64,000 nucleotides of DNA from Bacillus cereus group sp. RP43 (GCF_040459645.1 NZ_JARVHQ010000001.1:806001-870000), one strand, 5' to 3'. Counted from the first letter of the stretch, positions 36,956 to 45,813 are shown. Made by a program: numbers and translations. Notes: generated from the letters alone by a model not told the origin.

Positions 36956-37786
36956 ATGCCTGAATTACCAGAGGTTGAAAATGTTAGACGAACGCTTGAA
37001 AATCTTGTAACAGGAAAAACGATTGCAGATGTTATTGTAACTTATCCCAAAATAGTAAAACGACCGGATGATGCAGAAATCTTTAAAGACATGCTGAGAG
37101 GCGAGAAAATCGAGAATATAAAGCGAAGAGGTAAGTTTTTGCTTTTGTATGTAACGAACTATGTAATTGTTTCACATTTGCGTATGGAAGGTAAGTTTTT
37201 ACTTCATCAAGAGGATGAGCCAATTGATAAACATACACACGTACGTTTCTTATTTACAGATGGAACTGAATTACATTATAAAGATGTGCGAAAGTTTGGT
37301 ACGATGCATCTCTTTAATAAAGGTGAAGAGTTTGCTCAAATGCCTCTTGCTGATTTAGGACCAGAGCCATTTGATGCTGAATTGACACCGCAGTACTTAC
37401 AAGAAAGATTACAAAAGACAAATCGCAAAATAAAAGTCGTATTATTAGATCAGCGTCTTTTAGTAGGGCTTGGAAATATATATGTAGATGAAGTATTATT
37501 CCGTTCGCAAATTCATCCAGAACGAGAAGCTGCATCTTTAACAGAAGAAGAAGTAGAAAGAATTTATGAGGCGACTGTTACAACGCTGGGCGAAGCGGTT
37601 AAGCGTGGCGGAAGTACAATTAGAACGTATATTAATTCGCAAGGACAAATTGGTTCGTTCCAGGAACTTCTAAATGTATATGGAAAAAAAGGAGAACCGT
37701 GTGTGACTTGCGGTACGATATTAGAAAAAACAGTTGTTGGCGGCAGGGGAACACATTACTGCCCAATTTGCCAACCTAGAATATAG
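36956..37786 (+). CDS. mutM: Formamidopyrimidine-DNA glycosylase
   Basis: A 276-aa base-excision repair enzyme removing 8-oxoguanine and opened purines. N-terminal MPELPEVENVRR supplies Pro2 and Glu3 of the active site. A helix-two-turn-helix (residues 150-200) and a C-terminal zinc finger (CVTCGTILEK, HYCPIC) bind DNA. RBS GGAAGTGA. Shares the polA operon. Confidence 0.96.
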   Translation: MPELPEVENVRRTLENLVTGKTIADVIVTYPKIVKRPDDAEIFKDMLRGEKIENIKRRGKFLLLYVTNYVIVSHLRMEGKFLLHQEDEPIDKHTHVRFLFTDGTELHYKDVRKFGTMHLFNKGEEFAQMPLADLGPEPFDAELTPQYLQERLQKTNRKIKVVLLDQRLLVGLGNIYVDEVLFRSQIHPEREAASLTEEEVERIYEATVTTLGEAVKRGGSTIRTYINSQGQIGSFQELLNVYGKKGEPCVTCGTILEKTVVGGRGTHYCPICQPRI

Positions 37787-37858
37787 AAAAGGGATAACAT
37801 CGGATAGGCATTTGTCATATACATAGAGCAGAGCTATGTATAAGGGAGGAGCTTACCG

Positions 37859-38491
37859 ATGTACCTTTATTTATCTCTTATTTTATTAGCTTTTACATTA
37901 AGCTTAGATAGCTGTAGTGTAGGGCTAACATATGGGTTAAGGAGCGTAAGAATTCCACTAAGATCAATTATGATTATCGGGATCTGTTCAGCAGCTGTCA
38001 TGCTTGTTTCCATGGGAATTGGACATATGATCGCGAAAATATTTTCACCTGTTATCGCAACGCGTATCGGTGGGCTTGTTCTTATTGGAATAGGTATTTG
38101 GGTATTATATCAATTTTTTCGAAGTGATAAAAAAGAAGATTCGAAGCAAGAAGAGAAGGTTTGGAAACTAGAAATTGCTTCTCTAGGGTTAGTGATTCAA
38201 ATTTTGCGGAAGCCGACTGTTGCGGATTTTGATAAATCAGGAACGATCTCTGCAGGAGAAGCACTACTTCTCGGCATTGCTCTTTCAGTAGATTCGTTTG
38301 GTGCTGGAATTGGTGCATCTTTATTAGGCTATACACCTGCGATGATGGCGATATTAGTCGCGGTTATGAGTTCTTTATTCTTATTTATTGGAATGAAGCT
38401 CGGTACGGTTTTATCGAATATGAAATGGTTACAAAAATTTACATTCCTGCCTGGGGTATTACTCATTATTATTGGAATTTGGAAAATGTAA
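37859..38491 (+). CDS. ytaF: Sporulation membrane protein YtaF (MntP-like)
   Basis: A 210-aa protein with six predicted helices in two repeats (LAFTLSLDSCSVGLTYG and GIALSVDSFGAGIGASLLG), the layout of MntP-type cation exporters. Between them lies a 12-residue loop, DFDKSGTISAGE, with the D-x-D-x-S-G-x-I-x3-E pattern of an EF-hand. In bacilli YtaF is a sporulation protein; substrate not established. RBS GGGAGGAG. Confidence 0.88.
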   Translation: MYLYLSLILLAFTLSLDSCSVGLTYGLRSVRIPLRSIMIIGICSAAVMLVSMGIGHMIAKIFSPVIATRIGGLVLIGIGIWVLYQFFRSDKKEDSKQEEKVWKLEIASLGLVIQILRKPTVADFDKSGTISAGEALLLGIALSVDSFGAGIGASLLGYTPAMMAILVAVMSSLFLFIGMKLGTVLSNMKWLQKFTFLPGVLLIIIGIWKM

Positions 38492-38496
38492 GTATG

Positions 38497-38525
38497 GGCG
38501 TGGAACGTTAGTTTCGCGCCTTTTA
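38497..38525 (+). terminator. Hairpin between ytaF and coaE
   Basis: GGCGTGGAA with TTTCGCGCC (two G-T pairs), then TTTTATT. It may only partly terminate since coaE follows at once. Confidence 0.55.
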
Positions 38526-38542
38526 TTATGAGGAGGATTATT

Positions 38543-39145
38543 ATGACAGTAGTAATTGGATTAACAGGAGGCATTGCAAGTGGAAAAAGTACGGTATCAG
38601 AAATGTTTCGTGAAATGAGTATACCGGTTATTGATGCAGATATTATTGCTCGAGAAGTTGTAGAACGAGGAAAACCAGCATATAACAAAATTGTAGAGGT
38701 TTTCGGAACGGAAGTGTTACAAAAAGATGGAGAACTGGATCGACCGAAGCTTGGAAGTGTCGTTTTCTATAATGAAGAAAAACGATTGCAGTTAAACGAA
38801 ATTGTTCACCCTGCAGTGCGTGAAGAAATGAATGCACAAAAGGAGATGTACATAAAAGAAGGTATGCAAGCGGTTGTGTTAGATATCCCTCTTTTGTTTG
38901 AAAGTAAATTAACAAATCTTGTTGATCGTGTTTTAGTTGTAGCAGTTACGCCCAATACACAATTGGAACGTTTAATGAAACGAAATAACTTTTCAGAAGA
39001 AGAAGCAACGGCGCGTATTCAATCTCAAATGTCATTAGAAGAAAAAGTAAAGAAAGCAGATGAAGTAATTTATAATGATGGCACAATTGCTGAAACGAAA
39101 ACACAATTAGCGGCTATTTTGAAAGAATGGAACATTATTGATTAA
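38543..39145 (+). CDS. coaE: Dephospho-CoA kinase
   Basis: A 200-aa P-loop kinase for the last step of coenzyme A synthesis. [12 protein letters not shown] is the Walker A loop; [12 protein letters not shown] and [11 protein letters not shown] are the substrate-binding and lid regions. ATG 38543 follows AGGAGG; the earlier ATG at 38528 lacks an RBS. Last gene of the polA-mutM-ytaF-coaE group. Confidence 0.96.
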   Translation: MTVVIGLTGGIASGKSTVSEMFREMSIPVIDADIIAREVVERGKPAYNKIVEVFGTEVLQKDGELDRPKLGSVVFYNEEKRLQLNEIVHPAVREEMNAQKEMYIKEGMQAVVLDIPLLFESKLTNLVDRVLVVAVTPNTQLERLMKRNNFSEEEATARIQSQMSLEEKVKKADEVIYNDGTIAETKTQLAAILKEWNIID

Positions 39146-39173
39146 AAAATTGTGAAATTAATGAAAATGCTTA

Positions 39174-39231
39174 GTGACATATCTCCTTTTTGTGTTATAC
39201 TATTATTGGGATTGGAGATAAATAGTATAAC
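39174..39231 (+). promoter_or_regulatory. gapB promoter with two CcpN-type sites
   Basis: GTGACA (39174) and TATACT (39196) form a promoter with a 16-bp spacer. TGTGTTATACT (39191-39201) fits the CcpN consensus TRTGHYATAYW exactly and covers the -10 box. An inverted copy on the minus strand (TGCGTTATACT, 39223-39233 region) has one mismatch. CcpN represses gapB in B. subtilis under glycolytic conditions. Confidence 0.7.
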
Positions 39232-39254
39232 GCATTCAAGGGGGATAACATATT

Positions 39255-40283
39255 ATGACTCGTGTGGCAATTAATGGATTTGGACGTATTGGGAGAATGG
39301 TGTTTCGTCAAGCAATAAAAGAAAGCGCATTCGAAATTGTAGCAATCAACGCAAGCTATCCGTCCGAAACGTTAGCACATTTAATTAAATATGATACAGT
39401 ACATGGTAAGTTTGACGGAACAGTGGAAGCATTTGAAGATCATTTATTAGTAGATGGGAAAATGATTCGCCTTTTAAACAACCGCGATCCAAAGGAATTG
39501 CCTTGGAAAGAATTAGGTGTTGAAGTTGTAATTGAAGCAACTGGTAAATTTAACTCGAAAGAAAAAGCAATTCTTCATGTTGAAGCTGGAGCGAAAAAAG
39601 TTATTTTAACAGCACCTGGTAAAAATGAAGATGTAACAATCGTAGTTGGTGTGAACGAAGACCAATTAGATATTACAAAACATACCGTTATTTCAAATGC
39701 ATCTTGTACAACAAACTGTTTAGCGCCGGTTGTAAAGGTGTTAGATGAGCAGTTCGGAATTGAAAACGGTTTAATGACAACTGTTCACGCTTATACAAAT
39801 GACCAAAAAAATATTGATAACCCACATAAAGATTTAAGAAGAGCGCGTGCTTGCGGACAGTCTATCATTCCGACAACGACGGGTGCTGCGAAAGCGCTTG
39901 CAAAAGTTCTTCCGCACTTAAACGGAAAACTTCATGGTATGGCACTTCGTGTACCAACACCAAACGTGTCTCTTGTTGATTTAGTAGTAGACGTAAAACG
40001 TGATGTAACAGTTGAAGATATTAATGAAGCATTCAAAACTGTTGCAAACGGTGCGTTAAAAGGAATTGTAGAATTCAGCGAAGAGCCTTTAGTGTCTATC
40101 GACTTTAATACAAATACACACTCAGCTATTATTGATGGTTTATCTACAATGGTAATGGGTGAGCGTAAAGTGAAAGTACTTGCTTGGTATGATAACGAGT
40201 GGGGCTACTCTCGTCGTGTTGTAGATCTTGTAACGTTAGTTGTAGATGAATTAGCAAAACAAGAAAATGTACAACATATTTAA
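39255..40283 (+). CDS. gapB: Glyceraldehyde-3-phosphate dehydrogenase, gluconeogenic (NADP)
   Basis: A 342-aa GAPDH. NGFGRIGRMVFRQA binds the nucleotide; Cys151 in SNASCTTNC is the catalytic thiol; His follows in TTVHAYTNDQ. Position next to speD and the CcpN sites upstream point to the anabolic NADP-dependent GapB rather than the glycolytic GapA. RBS AAGGGGG. Terminator at 40296-40326. Confidence 0.95.
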   Translation: MTRVAINGFGRIGRMVFRQAIKESAFEIVAINASYPSETLAHLIKYDTVHGKFDGTVEAFEDHLLVDGKMIRLLNNRDPKELPWKELGVEVVIEATGKFNSKEKAILHVEAGAKKVILTAPGKNEDVTIVVGVNEDQLDITKHTVISNASCTTNCLAPVVKVLDEQFGIENGLMTTVHAYTNDQKNIDNPHKDLRRARACGQSIIPTTTGAAKALAKVLPHLNGKLHGMALRVPTPNVSLVDLVVDVKRDVTVEDINEAFKTVANGALKGIVEFSEEPLVSIDFNTNTHSAIIDGLSTMVMGERKVKVLAWYDNEWGYSRRVVDLVTLVVDELAKQENVQHI

Positions 40284-40295
40284 GTGAAATAGGGG

Positions 40296-40326
40296 GAGGG
40301 CAAGTGAATATTTGCCTTCTTTTTTT
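40296..40326 (+). terminator. gapB terminator
   Basis: GAGGGCAA pairs with TTGCCTTC (one G-T), followed by seven Ts. Confidence 0.8.
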
Positions 40327-40476
40327 ATTTTTTTCTGAAAAGAAAAAAATTATAGGAGTATATTTTCAAATAGTGGACAGACCAAAAAACGTTGTGATTA
40401 CTGTATTTGTGAATCATTTATTTTTTTTGGGGAAAAGTAAAGAGGAAATTATGACAGAAAATCGAAAAAACTGTTG

Positions 40477-40505
40477 TTGCAAAATGAAAATAAACAAAGT
40501 ATACT
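40477..40505 (+). promoter_or_regulatory. speD promoter
   Basis: TTGCAA (40477-40482) and TATACT (40500-40505) with an exact 17-bp spacer. Predicted start near 40512, giving a 150-nt leader. Confidence 0.7.
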
Positions 40506-40511
40506 AACACT

Positions 40512-40661
40512 CGTAAACTTAAGAGCTGAGGTACGTAGTCACTACTTAAAGGGTTAGGACCTCTCTGGACTAACTTTCCCCCGTGGTAGTGGAGCAAGCC
40601 AAATTGCAAATTAGTTTTCAATTCGAACAGTTAGAATAAATTTACAAGGGGGAACTGTAGA
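40512..40661 (+). promoter_or_regulatory. Structured speD leader, candidate anti-SD switch
   Basis: CACTAC (40540-40545) pairs with GTAGTG (40586-40591), enclosing an inner 8-bp stem (AGGGTTAG with CTAACTTT, 40550-40577). TTCCCCC at 40576-40582 is the exact complement of GGGGGAA (40648-40654) in the speD ribosome binding site, and its first two bases are shared with the inner stem. CAGTT/AACTG (40628, 40653) closes a hairpin around the RBS, and GCAA/TTGC forms another. It matches no riboswitch class I know. Confidence 0.55.
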
Positions 40662-41054
40662 ATGGATACTATGGATACGATGGGTCGTCACGTGATCGCT
40701 GAACTTTGGGATTGCGATTTCGACAAGCTTAATGACATGCCGTATATTGAACAATTATTTGTGGATGCAGCACTGAGAGCTGGTGCTGAAGTGCGTGAGG
40801 TTGCTTTCCATAAATTTGCACCACAAGGTGTAAGTGGAGTAGTAATTATCTCGGAATCACATTTAACAATTCATAGCTTTCCGGAGCACGGTTACGCAAG
40901 TATTGATGTTTATACTTGTGGGGATCGTATTGATCCAAATGTTGCTGCAGAATATATTGCAGAAGGTTTAAACGCGAAAACGCGTGAGAGCATCGAGCTT
41001 CCTCGAGGCACTGGTAGCTTCGAAATTAAGCAGAGAGAAACAAAAGCTCTTTAA
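40662..41054 (+). CDS. speD: S-adenosylmethionine decarboxylase proenzyme
   Basis: A 130-aa class 1B enzyme that decarboxylates SAM to supply aminopropyl groups for spermidine. It self-cleaves between Glu65 and Ser66 in [13 protein letters not shown], where Ser becomes the pyruvoyl cofactor. The conserved His67 and Cys in DVYTCGD are present. ATG 40662 lies 9 bp after GGGGG; in-frame ATGs at 40671 and 40680 are also possible. Control likely acts through the 150-nt leader. Confidence 0.95.
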
Positions 41055-41079
41055 AAAAGAACATAATTGATTTAAAATG

Positions 41080-41108
41080 TAAAGAGGTGTATAATGCACC
41101 TCTTTTTT
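41080..41108 (+). terminator. speD terminator
   Basis: AAAGAGGTG and CACCTCTTT around TATAATG, then Ts. Confidence 0.9.
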
Positions 41109-41249
41109 AGTTTATATAAAATAGGATCACGATATGTAATAACTTAGAGTGGTCATTGTAGAAGAATGAGTTATATAATATTGTATATATATTTTCACAT
41201 GTAGGTGAGTAGCGAAGAATAAAGATTATATTGTAAAGGAGTGAATGAA

Positions 41250-41711
41250 TTGCGTTGTCCATCCTGTTTTCATAATGGCACAAGAGTGTTAGATTCGCGT
41301 CCGGTAGACGAGGGGCGCTCTATTCGAAGAAGAAGAGAGTGTGAAAGTTGTTTAAGTCGCTTTACGACATTTGAAAGAGTAGAAGAATCACCTCTTATCG
41401 TTGTTAAAAAAGAAGGAACACGAGAAGAGTTTAATAAAGAGAAAATTTTACGCGGTTTAATTAAAGCGTGTGAAAAAAGACCTGTATCTTTAAGGCAGTT
41501 AGAGGAAGTAACACAAAGTGTGGAGCGTGAACTTCGTAACTTAGGTATATCAGAAGTGAAAAGTGATATGATTGGTGAAATTGTTATGGAAGAACTTCGT
41601 GATATTGATGATGTTGCTTACGTACGTTTTGCTTCTGTGTATCGTCAATTTAAAGATTTAAATGTATTTATTGAAGAATTAAAAGATATACTGCAAAAAG
41701 AGAGAGAGTAG
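41250..41711 (+). CDS. nrdR: Transcriptional repressor NrdR
   Basis: A 153-aa repressor of ribonucleotide reductase genes. An N-terminal zinc ribbon ([15 protein letters not shown], then [12 protein letters not shown]) binds NrdR boxes, and an ATP-cone (about residues 49-139) senses ATP/dATP. TTG 41250 follows AAAGGAG and starts directly at the zinc ribbon; the GTG at 41241 overlaps that RBS. Upstream of dnaB, linking dNTP supply and replication. Confidence 0.95.
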   Translation: MRCPSCFHNGTRVLDSRPVDEGRSIRRRRECESCLSRFTTFERVEESPLIVVKKEGTREEFNKEKILRGLIKACEKRPVSLRQLEEVTQSVERELRNLGISEVKSDMIGEIVMEELRDIDDVAYVRFASVYRQFKDLNVFIEELKDILQKERE

Positions 41712-41749
41712 AAAGAACCTCTTTATATACTGTAAGTAAACGAGATAAG

Positions 41750-41782
41750 AGAGCTAGAAGCGGAAGCTAATAGCTCTTTTTC
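41750..41782 (+). terminator. nrdR terminator
   Basis: AGAGCTA and TAGCTCT with inner pairing, followed by five Ts. dnaB starts 75 bp later. Confidence 0.7.
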
Positions 41783-41856
41783 GCTAATAAATTATATAAT
41801 AAGGATAGAACGAGTGAAATATAGGTTAGATTGGATGAGAGAAAGGAAAAGCAAGA

Positions 41857-43263
41857 ATGGAAAAACAGTCATGGATGGAGCTATTGCCGATTGATCGTTA
41901 TAAAGTAAGTGCAAAAGGGTTGTTACATAATTACGACCGGAAAGTATTAACGATGTTGTATCAGCCGTTAATAGGTAGTAGAGCTTTTAGCTTATACATG
42001 ACGCTATGGGGAGAGTTAGAGCAAGATCGTGTGTTTGGAAAAGAGAATACACATCACTCCCTTATGGTGACTATGCAAATGCAACTTCCTGAAATATATG
42101 GGGAACGAGTAAAGTTAGAAGCGATTGGTCTTTTAAATGTATATATTAAGAAAGAAAAAGATATTCGAATGTTTATATATGAATTGCAACCACCTTTATC
42201 TCCGAAGCAGTTTTTTGATGATATTGTTTTAAGTATCTTTTTATATAATCGCTTGAGTCGGACAAAATACAACCAAGTAAAGCAATATTTCTTAGAGGAA
42301 GAATTCGATTTTGCTTCTTATGAAAATGTTACGCGCTCCTTCAACGATGTATTTGATTCGTTTAACCCAGGTCAGTTTGAACATGCGCAAGAAGAACTGC
42401 GTATCCCGAAAACGACAACTATGCCAAATAACGAGAATGGGGATGCACCGAAAGTTTGGAATGATTTCTTTGATTTCTCTTTATTTGTAGACGGACTATC
42501 AGCGCTTGTTCCTAAAAAGGCGATTACAGATCAAGTGCGAGAATGTGTCATTACACTCGCTTATGTGTACGGTGTGGATGTGTTATCGATGCAAAATATC
42601 GTTCTTGGCGCAGTGACAGAGAGGCAAACTATTGATATCGAAAGGCTTCGGAAGGGAGCACGCGATTGGTATCAATTTGAAAATGGTCAAGCACTACCTG
42701 TATTAAGTGAAAGGGTGCAACCTCATGCTGCTCGTACAATGAAAGAGAAAGAGCCATCTACGCAAGAAGAGATGCTAATGAAGCAGTTAGAGGAAATCTC
42801 GCCAAAACAACTATTGAAAGAGATTTCAGGCGGTGCAGAGGCAACGAAAGCGGACTTGCAAATCGTTGAGGATGTAATGATAAATCAAAAATTAACGCCA
42901 GGGGTTGTGAATGTACTTATTTATTACGTTATGCTACGCTCAGATATGAAGCTTGCTAAAACGTATGTCGAGAAGATTGCTGGACATTGGGCACGAAAAA
43001 AGGTCGGTACAGTAGGCGAAGCAATGGCGCTAGCGAAAGAAGAGAATCGTCAATATCAAGAGTGGGCCGAGACGAAGAAGAAAGGCCGAACAGCTAAGAG
43101 AACGGTGCGTAAAGAAATGGTGCCTGATTGGCTTAAAGAAGAACCGAAAGAACAAGCGAAAGAAACTGTGGAAAATGACGTAAGTGTGGAAAAAAAGGCA
43201 AGTATGTTAGAAGATGAACGAAAACGATTAGAAGAAGTATTGAAAAAATATAAGCGTGATTAA
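41857..43263 (+). CDS. dnaB: Replication initiation and membrane attachment protein DnaB
   Basis: A 468-aa Gram-positive primosome protein with two DnaD-like winged-helix/DDBH2 regions (near residues 30-160 and 300-400) and a charged C-terminal tail (RLEEVLKKYKRD). With DnaD and DnaI it loads the replicative helicase; it is not the E. coli DnaB helicase. RBS GAAAGGAA. dnaI starts 33 bp downstream. Confidence 0.94.
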   Translation: MEKQSWMELLPIDRYKVSAKGLLHNYDRKVLTMLYQPLIGSRAFSLYMTLWGELEQDRVFGKENTHHSLMVTMQMQLPEIYGERVKLEAIGLLNVYIKKEKDIRMFIYELQPPLSPKQFFDDIVLSIFLYNRLSRTKYNQVKQYFLEEEFDFASYENVTRSFNDVFDSFNPGQFEHAQEELRIPKTTTMPNNENGDAPKVWNDFFDFSLFVDGLSALVPKKAITDQVRECVITLAYVYGVDVLSMQNIVLGAVTERQTIDIERLRKGARDWYQFENGQALPVLSERVQPHAARTMKEKEPSTQEEMLMKQLEEISPKQLLKEISGGAEATKADLQIVEDVMINQKLTPGVVNVLIYYVMLRSDMKLAKTYVEKIAGHWARKKVGTVGEAMALAKEENRQYQEWAETKKKGRTAKRTVRKEMVPDWLKEEPKEQAKETVENDVSVEKKASMLEDERKRLEEVLKKYKRD

Positions 43264-43296
43264 TAGAAGAGAATGAACGCTCTTTGAGGTGAGGAA

Positions 43297-44235
43297 ATGG
43301 AGCATATTCAAAATTCGTTTGCGAAGTTAATGGAAAATAAAAACTTTAAAAATAGATATGAAGTGTTAAAAGCGGAAGTAATGGCGCACCCACGTGTGAA
43401 AGAATTTATAGACGAACATAAAGGTGAAGTAACGACTTCGATGATTGAACGAAGTCTTGTGAAGTTATATGAATACATTGGACAAAGTGTAGGGTGCGCT
43501 GATTGTCCAAATTTAGGGTCATGTAAAAATATGCTGCAAGGATATGAGCCGAAGCTTGTCATTCAAGGTAAGATGATTGATATTCAATACGATCGCTGCG
43601 TAAGAAAAGTAGCGTATGATGAGAGAAAGAAACATGAAAAACTCGTTCAAAGCGTGTATATGCCAAATGATATTTTACAGGCGTCTATGGAAAACTTAGA
43701 CCCTTCAGGTTTAGATGCACGTATTGAGGCGATTGGTGCAGCGAATGAATTTTTACGTGCATATGAACCAGGGAAAAAAGTGCAGGGCTTATATCTTTAC
43801 GGTAAATTTGGTGTAGGGAAAACATATCTTTTAGGGGCGATTGCAAATGAGCTTGCTCTAAAGAAAATAAGTTCGATGATTGTATACTTCCCGGAATTTT
43901 TACGTGAAATTAAAAGTTCGATTCAAGATAATACGATTGGGGAAAAGATTGATGCGGTAAAACGCGTACAAGTATTAATGTTAGATGATATCGGAGCGGA
44001 AGCAATGTCAAGTTTTGTACGTGACGATGTTCTCGGTGCGATCTTGCAATTCCGTATGTTAGAAAACTTACCGACGTTCTTTACGTCTAACTTTGATTTC
44101 AAACAGTTAGAACATCATTTAACGTATACACAGCGCGGTGAAGCAGAAGAGATGAAAGCGGCCCGTATTATGGAACGAATTCAATATTTAGCGAAGCCAA
44201 TTTCTATTGGTGGAAAGAACCGTCGTCATAAGTAA
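43297..44235 (+). CDS. dnaI: Primosomal protein DnaI (helicase loader)
   Basis: A 312-aa AAA+ ATPase loading DnaC helicase. A Cys-rich N-terminal domain (CADCPNLGSCKN and YDRC) binds zinc and helicase. Walker A is GKFGVGKT (169-176), Walker B is VLMLDDIGAE, and the sensor region has FFTSNFDF. RBS GAGGTGAGG. Operon with dnaB. A terminator and then a bcr1 repeat follow. Confidence 0.95.
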   Translation: MEHIQNSFAKLMENKNFKNRYEVLKAEVMAHPRVKEFIDEHKGEVTTSMIERSLVKLYEYIGQSVGCADCPNLGSCKNMLQGYEPKLVIQGKMIDIQYDRCVRKVAYDERKKHEKLVQSVYMPNDILQASMENLDPSGLDARIEAIGAANEFLRAYEPGKKVQGLYLYGKFGVGKTYLLGAIANELALKKISSMIVYFPEFLREIKSSIQDNTIGEKIDAVKRVQVLMLDDIGAEAMSSFVRDDVLGAILQFRMLENLPTFFTSNFDFKQLEHHLTYTQRGEAEEMKAARIMERIQYLAKPISIGGKNRRHK

Positions 44236-44265
44236 AGAGTAAGCTGAGAAGCTTGCTCTTTTTTA
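44235..44265 (+). terminator. dnaI terminator
   Basis: AGAGTAAGCT pairs with AAGCTTGCTCT (one T-G). The T-run itself forms the left TTTAT of the bcr1 element. Confidence 0.85.
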
Positions 44266-44422
44266 TCCCGCTATTGGCGGGCAGTAAGACTCCCACCTCA
44301 AAATTCGGCTGTAAAGCAAAGAAGTTAGGTGGAAGCCCTGCTGCCCGTAAAAGCCCGATTGGTGCGGGCTAATAATCAGTGGAGGATGGACAAAACCTCC
44401 ACTGATTAAAGTTTCACTTTAT
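44262..44422 (+). mobile_element. bcr1-type repeat, copy 2
   Basis: TTTAT at 44262-44266 and 44418-44422 flank about 151 bp with inner dyads (CCCGC/GCGGG, CAGTGGAGG/CCTCCACTG). Matches the reverse complement of 10923-11079. Size, TTTAT duplication and intergenic position fit bcr1, a non-autonomous element known from the B. cereus group. Confidence 0.8.
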
Positions 44423-44624
44423 TTTAATCATTTTTTCAGAGTAGCTTGTATCATTTTTTTCTCCCTCCCTTAATATATATAAAATTAGCAAGCCATATCG
44501 AGTGGATGTTCTAACGATGGGAGATAGGTTTCTACTAAGAGTGAACTTCCATAGATCGGACTCTTATAGGATTTGTAACGTATAGGTGCAATCCTTTAGA
44601 GCGGGGATAAAAGGGGGGACAAAA
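44423..44624. other. Intergenic region before ytxC
   Basis: AT-rich, no gene supported. A dyad AAGAGT/ACTCTT spans about 44537-44565. I found no convincing sigma-A promoter; a sporulation promoter is possible but not shown. Confidence 0.4.
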
Positions 44625-45506
44625 GTGATTGAAATTTGCTTCGAAGAAAAAAATGATGCTGTGCACGTATACAGACAACTAACGAAAAGAACGGAATCCT
44701 TATATAAGGAAACAAGTGTATATTTAAACGAACAAAAGGTTGTTATTCATATACCATTATGTGAATCGAATTATATTGAAAAGGTTTTATTGCCAGTATT
44801 ACTATATTTCATTATGAATGTGAAACAAAATGAATGGATTCATACCATTTTAAAGGAAAAGTTTTTTTATGAAGAACAAGAAGAGTGTCATCAAATATTG
44901 CATATGGCACATGAGATTTTAAAGGAAAGAAGAAAAGGAGTAGTTCGTGATTTAACACGTCAAAAATTTGAATCTTATATTGCGTCGTCTTTGAATGATT
45001 GGCTTTGTGATCCGCTCTCATTCTCGTTTTCATCATACGTTCGTTTTCGTCTTCGTACATACAGGGAAATGGTAGCTAAGCTTGCTGAAGTTGCAATTGA
45101 TGAGTATAAGATGGAGCAGGAATATCAAATGTTCATTGAGACACTTCGCCAACAAGTAAGTAGCCGGAAATCACGTTTGTCCTGTGTACATCTTATTTTT
45201 GATGAAAGTTTTATTTTCTATGATGATAAAGGTAGACGTTTAAAACAGGAGAAATTGGTTCAATATATAGATGAAGAATTATTAAAGAAACAGGATGTAT
45301 ATATCGATACGAAAGTAATTGCACCACTTCTTTCTATTTCGCCGAAAAAGATTTATTTATATACGAAAGAACAAGATCATAATATGATTATTACTTTGCG
45401 AAATGTATTTCAGGAACGAGTGCAACTACATGGATTACATGAATTTGAGCGCAACGTGAAAAATTTAAAAAATAAAGGTAACGCCCTTGATTTTCTAAGT
45501 TTTTGA
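44625..45506 (+). CDS. ytxC: Putative sporulation protein YtxC
   Basis: A 293-aa soluble protein of the YtxC family, named for the gene between dnaI and thrS in B. subtilis. Family stretches include FSSYVRFRLRTYREM and HLIFDESFIFYDD. GTG 44625 follows AAGGGGGG; the ATG at 44586 has no RBS. Reported as a sporulation gene from expression; biochemical role unknown. Confidence 0.88.
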   Translation: MIEICFEEKNDAVHVYRQLTKRTESLYKETSVYLNEQKVVIHIPLCESNYIEKVLLPVLLYFIMNVKQNEWIHTILKEKFFYEEQEECHQILHMAHEILKERRKGVVRDLTRQKFESYIASSLNDWLCDPLSFSFSSYVRFRLRTYREMVAKLAEVAIDEYKMEQEYQMFIETLRQQVSSRKSRLSCVHLIFDESFIFYDDKGRRLKQEKLVQYIDEELLKKQDVYIDTKVIAPLLSISPKKIYLYTKEQDHNMIITLRNVFQERVQLHGLHEFERNVKNLKNKGNALDFLSF

Positions 45507-45540
45507 GCATATAATTACCTACATAAATGAAATATATTGA

Positions 45541-45790
45541 AATGTCATGATGAGGACATGAGTAGTTTTCTACGATTTTCAGAGAGGGAAGCCTTAGGGT
45601 GTGAGCTTCCTAGTACGGGATAATTACTTACCACCTCTAAACATTAGCAGTGAACGATTTTTCTAGTAATTGCTAACGGACAACACCGTTATGTTGAACT
45701 TGAGCAATTAACAATCATGTTAATTGGAACAAGGGTGGAACCACGAATTCAACACTCGTCCCTTTTTACGGGATGAGTGTTTTTTATTTT
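45541..45790 (+). promoter_or_regulatory. T-box leader of thrS (Thr)
   Basis: The T-box core GGGTGGAACC is at 45734-45743 and the stem I start region (GAGGACATGAGTAG) near 45550. The specifier-loop codon ACC (Thr) at 45630-45632 is followed by ACC, as in the two other T-boxes here. The terminator lies at 45752-45786. Uncharged tRNA-Thr would favour the antiterminator. Confidence 0.92.
45752..45786 (+). terminator. thrS T-box terminator
   Basis: AACACTCGTCCC and GGGATGAGTGTT form the stem, followed by Ts. Confidence 0.92.
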
Positions 45791-45813
45791 GAGAAAAAGA
45801 GGAGTGACCAGTG

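Noticed and set aside
40451..40507. 18-codon frame with three consecutive Cys (MTENRKNCCCKMKINKVY) behind AGAGGAA
   Set aside because: It lies over the speD promoter and past the gapB terminator, so no transcript is evident; too short to support.
40304..40507. 67-codon frame after gapB
   Set aside because: It begins inside the gapB terminator hairpin, has no RBS and low-complexity Phe/Lys content.
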